From Deefgea piscis (lineage in GTDB: Bacteria; Pseudomonadota; Gammaproteobacteria; Burkholderiales; Chitinibacteraceae), in NCBI RefSeq assembly GCF_019665785.1, contig NZ_CP081149.1:806001-870000 (forward strand): a stretch of DNA of 64,000 bases. Direction: 5' to 3'. The translations under genes and the position numbers were made by a program. Position 1 is the stretch's first letter; every line of letters begins with the position of its first letter. Of this stretch, positions 1 through 7,587 are shown in pieces. The notes under the pieces are model-generated. The model made no database searches. It was not told where the DNA came from and saw only the letters and a program-made list of their open reading frames with translations.

Positions 1-969
1 CGCCATACTGGCAAACATGCCGATGCGCTCGGCCTTGAGCCCCAATGGATAGCCGCTGCCGTCATAGCGTTCGTGGTGGCGCGCCACCATATCAAACACA
101 TCAATCGAGATGCCTTCCATTTGCGACAGAATATCTAAGCTGTGATTCACGTGCGTTTTCATCAGCATAAATTCGCCCGGGGTGTAGCGCCCCGTGCGGG
201 TTAATAATTCGGGTGGCAAGCGCATTTTGCCCACGTCGAGCATTAAACCGGCCATGCCCAAATTTTGTAATTCGGCGCGGGGGTAGCCCAAGTGACGGCC
301 AAAAGCGAGTAAATACACCGCTGAATCAATGGAATGGGCGTAGGTGTATTGGTCGCGATCTTTCAGTTGCGTTAGCCAAAGTAGGGCATTGGGATTACGG
401 ATAATTGAGCCAACTAAATCTGAAACTACTTCATTGATTTCTTCTACCTTCGGCTGTAAATCTTGGCGAACCGCTTCCATCAAACTAAGTACCAAACGCT
501 GCGCCGTTTGATGTGAATTGCTGGCCGTTTTTATTTCTTGCTCAACCGCCGCAGTATCATCATAAATGACAATATCTGCGCTAAGTGCTGATGGGGTGCT
601 GGTTGCCGATTGCTGACGCCAATTAGCAAACAGCTTACGCAGTTCTCTTAATATATTGAGTCGATCATGGCGTTGCTCTACAGCGGCTTTGTCAAAAGCA
701 GGCGGATTATGTGGCAGATATCGACTAGACTCGATTTGATCTGTCGCTGTGAGTAAAGACGTCCATTGCGCGATTCCGCCGACAGAGCGATTCAGATCAA
801 GGGTGATATATTCACAGTGATTATGCAGTAATTCGATTTGCTGGTGACTTTCAATTAAAAAGCCTTGCATTAAAAACGGAGTGTCAAGCCAAGGGCGATC
901 GAGCTCGCTAACGAACTGGCCCAATTGTAGTTTGACAACAGGAATGCGAATTTCCACTTGCGAACCCAT
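1..969 (-). CDS. HD-GYP domain protein (DUF3391 + HD-GYP), 3' part cut off by window edge
   Basis: The ATG lies at 969 on the minus strand and the frame stays open to base 1, giving about 323 visible residues. The N-terminus (MGSQVEIRIPVVKLQLGQ...) resembles the DUF3391 module that precedes HD-GYP domains in many betaproteobacterial proteins. The C-terminal half contains the first histidine (AHSIDSAVYLLAFG), then GLMLDVGKMRLPPELL, and the diagnostic HHERYDGSGYP. HD-GYP domains hydrolyse c-di-GMP using a metal cluster. Here the usual LLHDxGK reads LMLDVGK, so the histidine of the HD pair is replaced by leucine, which may reduce or abolish catalysis. No receiver domain or membrane segment is visible. 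A c-di-GMP role would suit the window, since lapD is also present, but no direct link is shown. Confidence 0.85.
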   Translation of the reverse strand, partial: MGSQVEIRIPVVKLQLGQFVSELDRPWLDTPFLMQGFLIESHQQIELLHNHCEYITLDLNRSVGGIAQWTSLLTATDQIESSRYLPHNPPAFDKAAVEQRHDRLNILRELRKLFANWRQQSATSTPSALSADIVIYDDTAAVEQEIKTASNSHQTAQRLVLSLMEAVRQDLQPKVEEINEVVSDLVGSIIRNPNALLWLTQLKDRDQYTYAHSIDSAVYLLAFGRHLGYPRAELQNLGMAGLMLDVGKMRLPPELLTRTGRYTPGEFMLMKTHVNHSLDILSQMEGISIDVFDMVARHHERYDGSGYPLGLKAERIGMFASMA

Positions 970-1098
970 GTCGGCAGAGATGAACTGAGCAATTATATGC
1001 GTTCTGCGTACAATTCTTGCTTGATTCCGGAGAAAACCGTGTTTTTGCTGAAATGATGCTGCCACAATGCGACATTTGGGGGCTATTGGGCTTTATTT

Positions 1099-1112
1099 CA
1101 TCGATATCGATG
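1099..1112. promoter_or_regulatory. Perfect 14-bp palindrome upstream of potA
   Basis: CATCGATATCGATG is a perfect palindrome 66 bp before the potA start. It lies in the 209-bp gap shared with the divergent HD-GYP gene, so it could be an operator for either. An AT-rich stretch (TTGTTAAAATATAGG) follows at 1143-1157 and may hold a -10 element. No regulator can be named, and a chance palindrome is possible. Confidence 0.3.
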
Positions 1113-1178
1113 CAGTATTGGTCGCCCCTCTGCGCGTTATCTTGTTAAAATATAGGGCTAATTGTATAGAGGATAATC

Positions 1179-2267
1179 ATGGCATTGCTGGAAATCCGTG
1201 ATGTAGTAAAACAATTTGGTGATTTTACTGCAGTAAACCACGTGAGTTTGTCCGTTGAAGCGGGCGAGTTTTTTACGCTGCTCGGCCCATCTGGCTGTGG
1301 AAAGACAACGCTATTACGGATGTTGGCGGGTTTTGAACAACCTGATTCCGGTGAAATTATTTTGGATGGCGTCAATGTGGCAGGTGTTCCGCCAGAGAAA
1401 CGCCCGGTGCACACCGTATTCCAAAATTACGCTTTATTTCCACATATGACCGTGGCGCAAAATATTGCTTTTCCGCTCAAAATGGCCAATGTGCCGGCTG
1501 AAGAGTTAAAACAGCGCGTAGCGGAAGTCTTAGAAGATGTGCAATTAACGCCTTTTGCCCAGCGCTTTCCGCATGAGATGTCGGGTGGCCAACGCCAACG
1601 CGTTGCGATTGCGCGCGCCTTGGTTAATCGTCCGCGCTTATTATTACTGGACGAGCCATTATCTGCGCTGGATGCTAAATTACGCGAAGAAATGCAAATT
1701 GAATTAATTAATTTGCAAAAAGAAGTCGGCATTACCTTTGTGTATGTTACCCATGACCAAGGTGAAGCTTTAGCCTTATCGCATCGAATTGCGGTGATGA
1801 ATAAAGGACAAGTGGCACAGTTGGATGTGCCTGAAGTGATTTATAGCCATCCAAAAAGCCGCTTTGTGGCTGATTTTATTGGGCAATGTAATTTGCTTGA
1901 TGGCACGATTGTGGCCATTGGCCATGATCGAATGCAAGTTGAAATTGCCGGTGTTGGTATTGCCGAAACCTTGTTATTGCCCGACGTTAAAGTGGGACAA
2001 AAAGGCACGCTAACGCTTCGCCCTGAAAAAATCAAACTCGCCGCGACTTTACCATTGGATGTGGCCGATGAAGTTCATTTCAAAGGCAAAGTACACGATT
2101 GCTTATATTTGGGTGATGTGACGATTTATGTTATTGAACTAGAGAATGGCATTTTGGTCGAAACCATGTTGCCGAATTCTGCGCCAGGACGGGCAAAATT
2201 CTTTGATGATAATGACTTGGTCGAATTGGCGTGGCGTTATGACGCTGGCCATTTTATTTTGAGTTAA
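1179..2267 (+). CDS. potA: Polyamine (spermidine/putrescine) ABC transporter ATP-binding protein
   Basis: This 362-residue protein hydrolyses ATP to drive polyamine uptake. It has Walker A GPSGCGKTT (about residues 37-45), signature SGGQRQRVAIARAL, Walker B LLLLDEPLSALD and the switch histidine in YVTHDQ. A C-terminal TOBE-like extension (LRPEKIKL onward) is typical of PotA/PotG. The next gene starts 3 bp after the stop. The operon order (ATPase, two permeases, binding protein) matches potABCD. Whether putrescine or spermidine is preferred cannot be read from the sequence, so PotG is the main alternative name. Confidence 0.93.
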   Translation: MALLEIRDVVKQFGDFTAVNHVSLSVEAGEFFTLLGPSGCGKTTLLRMLAGFEQPDSGEIILDGVNVAGVPPEKRPVHTVFQNYALFPHMTVAQNIAFPLKMANVPAEELKQRVAEVLEDVQLTPFAQRFPHEMSGGQRQRVAIARALVNRPRLLLLDEPLSALDAKLREEMQIELINLQKEVGITFVYVTHDQGEALALSHRIAVMNKGQVAQLDVPEVIYSHPKSRFVADFIGQCNLLDGTIVAIGHDRMQVEIAGVGIAETLLLPDVKVGQKGTLTLRPEKIKLAATLPLDVADEVHFKGKVHDCLYLGDVTIYVIELENGILVETMLPNSAPGRAKFFDDNDLVELAWRYDAGHFILS

Positions 2268-2270
2268 ACC

Positions 2271-3200
2271 ATGGCAAAAAATAAATCACTAGGCCGTTGG
2301 TTAATCTCTGGCCCACCGTTATTGTATCTATTGATATTTTTTGCGATTCCAACATTGATTATGGCTTTCGCCGCTTTCCGTTTTCCGGGTGATTACGGTG
2401 GTTTATTGCCTTTAATTGATATCAATCCAGATACAGGTAAAAATGAGCTGCTAATCCACGCTGGGAATTGGCAGGAATATCTTACGTTTGAAAATTTTTC
2501 ACGATTTTTTGAAGATTCGATCTACGTTGAATTATTTATTAAATCATTCTGGTATGCAGGCATAACTACTTTAGTTTGTTTGCTAATGGCGTATCCGCTG
2601 GCATGGTTAATTGCGCGGAGCCCTAAAAAATACCGTGATTTATTAATTTTGCTAGTAATTTTGCCATTTTGGAGCAATTTTTTAATTCGAGTTTATGCTT
2701 GGATGATTATCCTTGGCCCGCAAGGTTATTTTGCGATGACGATTAATCAAGGATTGGCTCTGCTCGGTATTGCGCCGATTCAGCTGATGTATAGTCATTT
2801 TGCGGTCATCGTGGTGCTGGTTTATGTTCACTTACCATTTATGGTCTTGCCTTTATATGCCAACCTTGAAAAGCACGATGTAGCTCTACTTGATGCAGCC
2901 CAAGACCTAGGGGCATCTGGCTGGCAGCGTTTCTGGAAAATAACTTGGCCGCTATCCCTCCCAGGGGTATGGGCAGGCTCAGCCTTGGTATTTATTCCTG
3001 CGCTGGGTATGTTTGCGGTACCCGATTTACTCGGCGGTACGGATGGCATGATGATTGGTAATTTAATTAAACAACAATTTTTAGATAGTCGTGATTGGCC
3101 TTTCGGCTCGGTGCTATCCATTATGCTAACTTTAGCGGTATTGATGATGGCAGGTCTAGGAATGTTGATTGGTCGGGGGAAGCAGCGTAATGCACTCTAA
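2271..3200 (+). CDS. potB: Polyamine ABC transporter permease, first subunit
   Basis: The 309-residue inner-membrane permease begins 3 bp after potA. It has an N-terminal membrane segment (PPLLYLLIFFAIPTLIMAF) and about five more. The cytoplasmic EAA loop (LDAAQDLGASGWQRFWKITW) contacts the ATPase. A long periplasmic stretch after the first helix (residues about 38-85) is typical of PotB/PotH. Its 3' end overlaps potC by 11 nt, which suggests translational coupling. Confidence 0.92.
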   Translation: MAKNKSLGRWLISGPPLLYLLIFFAIPTLIMAFAAFRFPGDYGGLLPLIDINPDTGKNELLIHAGNWQEYLTFENFSRFFEDSIYVELFIKSFWYAGITTLVCLLMAYPLAWLIARSPKKYRDLLILLVILPFWSNFLIRVYAWMIILGPQGYFAMTINQGLALLGIAPIQLMYSHFAVIVVLVYVHLPFMVLPLYANLEKHDVALLDAAQDLGASGWQRFWKITWPLSLPGVWAGSALVFIPALGMFAVPDLLGGTDGMMIGNLIKQQFLDSRDWPFGSVLSIMLTLAVLMMAGLGMLIGRGKQRNAL

Positions 3201-3966
3201 ACAATCTAAATGGCTTTGGGCTGCCGCAATTTTTGTTTATGGCTTTTTGTATGTGCCGTTGATTATTGTGGTTGCTTATTCATTTAATGATTCAAAACTC
3301 AATGCAGAATGGGTTGGCTTTACTTTTAAATGGTATGGCTTATTAATTCACAATGAGCAAATGCTTGTGGCGGCGCGTAATTCGTTAATTATTGCGGTGG
3401 TGACCAGTTTCTGTGCAACCGTACTGGGTACTTTAGCTGGTTTAGCCATGCATAAATACAAACTGCGCGTGTTACCGATTTTAGTTTTGACCCCGATTGC
3501 CATCCCTGAAATTTTGATGGGTGTTGCTTTATTGATATTTTTTGTGATGCTCAATATGACATTGGGCATGGTCTCGGTTACTTTGGCGCATATTGCTTTT
3601 TGTATTGGTTTTGTCGCCATTGTTGTTCGTTCGCGCTTACAAGGCATGGATGAGGCCTTAGTTGAAGCGGCGCGTGATTTAGGCGCCACTCCGATCCAAG
3701 CATTTCGACTGGTGACAATGCCTTTAATTATGCCCGGTATTATTGCGGGTGCTTTAATGGCATTTACTTTATCGATCGATGATTTTGTTATTACATTCTT
3801 TACTGCGGGGGCTGGCGCTTCCACTTTGCCATTGCAAATTTATTCGATGATTCGGATTGCAGTGACACCAGAGGTGAATGCCATTTCTACTTTATTGATG
3901 CTACTGACACTGACTTTGATTTTGATCGCCAGTAAAGTCGCACCAAGTGCATTGCGGGCTAAATAA
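3190..3966 (+). CDS. potC: Polyamine ABC transporter permease, second subunit
   Basis: This permease of 258 residues pairs with PotB. The ATG at 3190 overlaps the potB stop and has GGGGGAAG about 7 bp upstream. An earlier in-frame ATG at 3169 lacks a spaced ribosome site and would add seven residues without family support. The EAA loop (VEAARDLGATPIQAFRLVTM) is present, as are about six membrane helices and a conserved SIDDFVITFF segment typical of PotC/PotI. Confidence 0.92.
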   Translation: MHSKQSKWLWAAAIFVYGFLYVPLIIVVAYSFNDSKLNAEWVGFTFKWYGLLIHNEQMLVAARNSLIIAVVTSFCATVLGTLAGLAMHKYKLRVLPILVLTPIAIPEILMGVALLIFFVMLNMTLGMVSVTLAHIAFCIGFVAIVVRSRLQGMDEALVEAARDLGATPIQAFRLVTMPLIMPGIIAGALMAFTLSIDDFVITFFTAGAGASTLPLQIYSMIRIAVTPEVNAISTLLMLLTLTLILIASKVAPSALRAK

Positions 3967-4033
3967 TTAGATTTAAAAGTCGTATTCTTTATTGACTTAT
4001 ATTTAAATACCACTGAATTTGGAGTTTTCACCA

Positions 4034-5092
4034 ATGAAAAAACTTTTTCTGGCGTTAATGATGGCTGCGGGTGTCGCACAAGCTGAAGATGTATTGCATA
4101 TCTATAACTGGAATAATTATCTTGCACCAGAAACGGTGAAACGTTTTGAAGCCAGCTGTAAATGCCGTGTAGTTCAAGATTATTACGGCGCTATGGAAGA
4201 AATGTTGGCAAAGTTATCGGCAGGGGCCAAGGGTTATGATATTGCTGTTCCCACAGGGTTTGCGATTCCTCCGCTGTCGAAACAAAATTTATTGCAGGGT
4301 TTAGATTTGGCTAAGGTGCCAAATGTTAAAAATATTAATCCTGCATTTATGAATAGTAAATTTGATCCAGGTAATAAATATTCATTACCTTATTCATTTA
4401 CAACGACTCTCTTGGGTTATAACCAGAACAAACTGAAAGAATTGGGCGTTAGTGCGGATTCATGGTCATTGATTTTTGATCCGGTTATCTTGGCTAAAAT
4501 CAAAGGTAAAGTAACGGTATTGGATGATAGTCGTGAAGTTTTTGCTGCGGCGTTAATGTATAACGGTTTCTCAGCCAATTCAACGAATCCAGATGAACTA
4601 AAAAAAGCGCAAGAAACTATTATTAAAGCTAAGCCATATTGGGCGGCATTTAATGGGCAAAGCTATATCAAGGAACTGACTGTAGGCAATATTTGGGTTG
4701 CTCATGGCTATTCTAGCGATATGTTTCAAGCCGTTGCCGATGCAAAAGCGGCTAAACGCCCATTTGTAGTGAATTACGGTTTGCAAAAAGAAGGCAATAC
4801 CATGTCAGTCGATAGCATGGTGGTTCTTAAAAATGCGCCACGCCCTGACTTAGCGTATAAATTTATGAACTTTATCCTAGAAGGTAAGAATGCTGCGGAT
4901 TTGACCAATTTGATTGGCGTTGGCAATCCTAATTTGGCTGCTGTTCCTTTTGTGAAGGCAGATATTAAATCTATTCCATCAGTATTCCCTGATGCGCAAG
5001 TGATGAAGAAATTACAGCAACTCAATGCCTTAGAAGGAAAACAATTGCGCGAACTCAATAAATTGTGGACCAAAGTGAAAACTTCTAAATAA
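4034..5092 (+). CDS. potD: Periplasmic polyamine-binding protein
   Basis: This is the substrate-binding subunit of the transporter, 352 residues. The ATG at 4034 follows GGAG at 4021-4024 with a 9-bp spacer. It is preferred over the upstream ATG at 4019, which would put five residues before the signal peptide. The signal peptide MKKLFLALMMAAGVAQA ends in an AQA cleavage site. The mature start (EDVLHIYNWNNYLAPE) and the later TGFAIPPL and SMVVLKNAP segments fit the PotD/PotF family. A 67-bp gap after potC may let this subunit be made in excess. PotF (putrescine) is an equally possible name. Confidence 0.92.
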   Translation: MKKLFLALMMAAGVAQAEDVLHIYNWNNYLAPETVKRFEASCKCRVVQDYYGAMEEMLAKLSAGAKGYDIAVPTGFAIPPLSKQNLLQGLDLAKVPNVKNINPAFMNSKFDPGNKYSLPYSFTTTLLGYNQNKLKELGVSADSWSLIFDPVILAKIKGKVTVLDDSREVFAAALMYNGFSANSTNPDELKKAQETIIKAKPYWAAFNGQSYIKELTVGNIWVAHGYSSDMFQAVADAKAAKRPFVVNYGLQKEGNTMSVDSMVVLKNAPRPDLAYKFMNFILEGKNAADLTNLIGVGNPNLAAVPFVKADIKSIPSVFPDAQVMKKLQQLNALEGKQLRELNKLWTKVKTSK

Positions 5093-5100
5093 GTGTTATC

Positions 5101-5134
5101 AATATACCGGCTAGCGCGAGTTAGCCGGTATATT
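5101..5134. terminator. Perfect 13-bp inverted repeat after potD
   Basis: AATATACCGGCTA at 5101-5113 pairs perfectly with 5122-5134 around an 8-nt loop. It starts 8 bp after the potD stop and ends 8 bp before the next ATG. No U-tract follows, so it may be a partial terminator or an RNA-stability hairpin. Its ATACC/GGTAT arms recur in other hairpins of this window. Confidence 0.6.
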
Positions 5135-5142
5135 GACTCTCT

Positions 5143-6246
5143 ATGTCATCTATTTCTTCTATTCGTTATTTAGCAAAAAAAACCAAACCCACGATGGTTT
5201 CGCCATTTTTGTTTGCTGTTTCATTGCTCCTCATTTTAATTGTCAGTTTGTATCCATTTAGTGGTTGGCGTTTTACTGGTGAGCCGATTACTGCGTTTTA
5301 TACCTATCCATTACCCTACTATTTCACAGTCTTTGATAATGCGATTAACATCTTGGCTTACATCCCATTGGGATTAAGTGCGGTACTTATTTTGCGTCGC
5401 TATCGTTTGGCCTTTTTGTATGCAACGTGCATTTGTCTTTTGGTCTCAATGAGCATTGAGTTTGTGCAGCAGTTTTTGCCGAGTCGTGTTGCCTCAAATA
5501 TGGATATGATCAGTAATGTATTGGGGGGAGGGATTGGTGCGATAGCAGGTGTTGTATTAAGTCATCGCTATTTTTTGCAGTATTGGCTGCATTTTCGCCA
5601 TGATTATTTGGCATCCAGTGCTGTTGTTGAGTGGGGATTCATTTGGTTAGCATTATGGTTTGTTACTCAATTTGATCCGAGTTTGCCATTTTTGGGTGTT
5701 GTTGTGATGCCGCAAGGTTTACCGCAACCTTTTGTTTCTCCAATTCAAAGTCCTGCTTTATTTTTAAGGTTATTAGAGGGTGGCGGAATGATGCTGCATC
5801 TATTGGCGGTGGCTTTATTTGTTTCGTTATTGGTTCGATATCATCGCTATGCCCCGCGAGCAATTGCTAGCGTATTAATCTGTGCTTTATTGGTTAAGAT
5901 GGGTTTTGCTGGGATGTTATTGCAGCCTGAGCAATTCTTTGCATGGATTAATTTGAATATTGCTTTGGGTGGTATTGCGGGGATTGTATTGTTGGCCTTT
6001 TTTCTGCGTTTAAATCGTCGTTTGCGCGCATGGGCTGGTTTTTTGGCTTTATGCCTAATAAATATTATTACTTATTTGTGGCCATTATCGCCAAATGGCA
6101 GTAGTAATTTAGATGGTTACAAATGGAGCTATGGCCATTTACAGCATTTTAATGGCATGTCGAGTGCAATAGGTGATATTTGGCCGATAGGCACAATGCT
6201 ATTTCTATTCTATTTTATGCTGTTTTTGCCCGAAGATAATGATTGA
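5143..6246 (+). CDS. VanZ-like family multi-pass membrane protein
   Basis: This 367-residue protein has about nine hydrophobic segments. The N-terminal half carries the VanZ-like pattern: SLYPFSGW after the first helix, NILAYIPLG, then SIEFVQQFLPSR, NMDMISNVLGG and GAIAG. The C-terminal half is further membrane helices without a recognised motif. VanZ-like proteins are linked to teicoplanin resistance in Gram-positives, but their role in proteobacteria is unknown. The ATG at 5143 has no good Shine-Dalgarno sequence. It lies in the same direction as potABCD, beyond a hairpin. Confidence 0.75.
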   Translation: MSSISSIRYLAKKTKPTMVSPFLFAVSLLLILIVSLYPFSGWRFTGEPITAFYTYPLPYYFTVFDNAINILAYIPLGLSAVLILRRYRLAFLYATCICLLVSMSIEFVQQFLPSRVASNMDMISNVLGGGIGAIAGVVLSHRYFLQYWLHFRHDYLASSAVVEWGFIWLALWFVTQFDPSLPFLGVVVMPQGLPQPFVSPIQSPALFLRLLEGGGMMLHLLAVALFVSLLVRYHRYAPRAIASVLICALLVKMGFAGMLLQPEQFFAWINLNIALGGIAGIVLLAFFLRLNRRLRAWAGFLALCLINIITYLWPLSPNGSSNLDGYKWSYGHLQHFNGMSSAIGDIWPIGTMLFLFYFMLFLPEDND

Positions 6247-6350
6247 GAAAGAACACTAATCTAAAGTATTTTTTATTTTGATCGGGCATAAAAGTAATTA
6301 ACGGCTTGTCTTTTACTTTTATGCCTTGCGATAAGCCCTTGCCTGAGTGC

Positions 6351-6944
6351 TCATTTAATCTGTTGTGGTATCACTGGATTCTGAAATTGAGCGCCTGCCA
6401 ATAGTTTTTCATACATCTGCGGATCGTGCCATTCGTTCTGGCATTGTGCAGAAAAAACCACCTCACTGAGCTTAATTTCACCCATCCGTGGATTGTAGGC
6501 GTCATGTCGGAACGCTTGTGCATAACCGGTTTCAGTTTCGTGCGCAATGATTGAGTGTAGTCGCACATCACTTTCGCCATTGGCCATCATGGTTTGCTGT
6601 AAAAGTTGATCGATGATGACAAAAAACACCCGAGCAAATTGTTCTGCAGATGGCGAAACCGGCATAGAAATCCAGCGTGCCGAAAAAGTTTGGCAAAGCC
6701 GAATGTATTCCGCATCATCTTTATCCCAAAAACAAATTGCATGATCAAATGCATCAATGACATCACGGATCGTGCCTTTCATTAGACCAAAGTCATAGAT
6801 CATTTGCCCATTATCTAATGCGTCTGCTTCTAGCAATACCTCCACTTTATAGCTGTGACCATGAATCGAAGTACGGCAACGCTCAGATGAGCAGTTGCGA
6901 ACAATGTGCGCGTTTTCAAATTTGAATAATTTACGAATCAACAT
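6351..6944 (-). CDS. queD: 6-pyruvoyl-tetrahydropterin synthase / QueD family protein
   Basis: This 197-residue protein belongs to the PTPS/QueD fold. QueD converts dihydroneopterin triphosphate to 6-carboxy-tetrahydropterin on the queuosine pathway. Visible zinc ligands are FENAH near the N-terminus and HGHSYKVEV; CRTSIHGH supplies the catalytic-type cysteine region. YDFGLMKGTIRDVIDAFDHA and the late HETETGYA (substrate-binding glutamate) fit the family. It is longer than typical QueD (about 120-150), with an insertion around residues 75-130 and a C-terminal tail. No other queuosine gene is nearby, so the exact substrate is uncertain. Confidence 0.78.
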   Translation of the reverse strand: MLIRKLFKFENAHIVRNCSSERCRTSIHGHSYKVEVLLEADALDNGQMIYDFGLMKGTIRDVIDAFDHAICFWDKDDAEYIRLCQTFSARWISMPVSPSAEQFARVFFVIIDQLLQQTMMANGESDVRLHSIIAHETETGYAQAFRHDAYNPRMGEIKLSEVVFSAQCQNEWHDPQMYEKLLAGAQFQNPVIPQQIK

Positions 6945-7181
6945 AATCAGTGACCAATGAGTGAGCTTTATTTTATCTCTAGATGATATCGCATTTGAGC
7001 ATTACTCGATCTAGCTTTTGATAATGATACTCAACTTGATACCTATTTGATTCAATATGTAAGCATTTGCGATGACAGTGTTTTCTTGTTTTATTGCAAG
7101 AAAATTGAAAGCAACACTGTTGTAGCGATTTTGATGATTTTTTAAATTTATAAAATCTGTCTGCAATATGCCGCAGATGTT

Positions 7182-7531
7182 ATGAAGTATTTTGAGTTTT
7201 ATATCGAATTATTTGTTTGAATTAATTACATCAGTTTTTTCTTATTTTGCGGTCGGAGTGGTGGGATATTTAAATTTGTTGATTTTTATCAGTGGCTTGG
7301 GTGTGGCTTGTTGCGTTGCGGAAATTTCTAGTACTCCTCGGTATGTAGTTTTGTTGATGCTGAATGGTTGGAGTTGTTACCAATGCGGTTTTGTTATTGT
7401 TTGTCATATTGACAATAGAATTCGCTTCAGTATTAATCAGTAATGCCAAAGTTGACCCAATCATTGCAGGCTCACTTAGCAAGGGTAAATATCATGATTC
7501 TTACAAATTGATAACAGCCCCATGTGATTGA
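7182..7531 (+). pseudogene. Possible frameshifted small hydrophobic protein, or chance ORFs
   Basis: The 643 bp between queD and the chitinase is AT-rich and holds no intact gene I can support. Three overlapping pieces read like one hydrophobic protein of about 110 residues: MKYFEFYIELFV from ATG 7182, then SVFSYFAVGVVGYLNLLIF in the next frame (from about 7192), then a 55-codon ORF from ATG 7364 to TGA 7531 (VVTNAVLLLFVILTIEFA and a polar tail). Each junction needs a one-base shift. None has a good ribosome site. A decayed gene is possible, but AT-rich DNA easily gives hydrophobic ORFs by chance. Confidence 0.25.
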
Positions 7532-7555
7532 TAGGACCATTTTTTCTATCACATG
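7521..7555. promoter_or_regulatory. Dyad in the leader of the first chitinase
   Basis: CATGTGAT (7521-7528) is repeated inverted as ATCACATG (7548-7555) with a 19-bp spacer. The partly matching TGATAG/CTATCA extends it inward. It ends 18 bp before a strong ribosome site (AGGAGGA, 7574-7580) and 32 bp before the chitinase ATG. It could be a regulator site or an mRNA hairpin. Nothing in the sequence identifies the regulator. Confidence 0.4.
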
Positions 7556-7587
7556 AATGCCAATTAATAATATAGGAGGAGACATCA

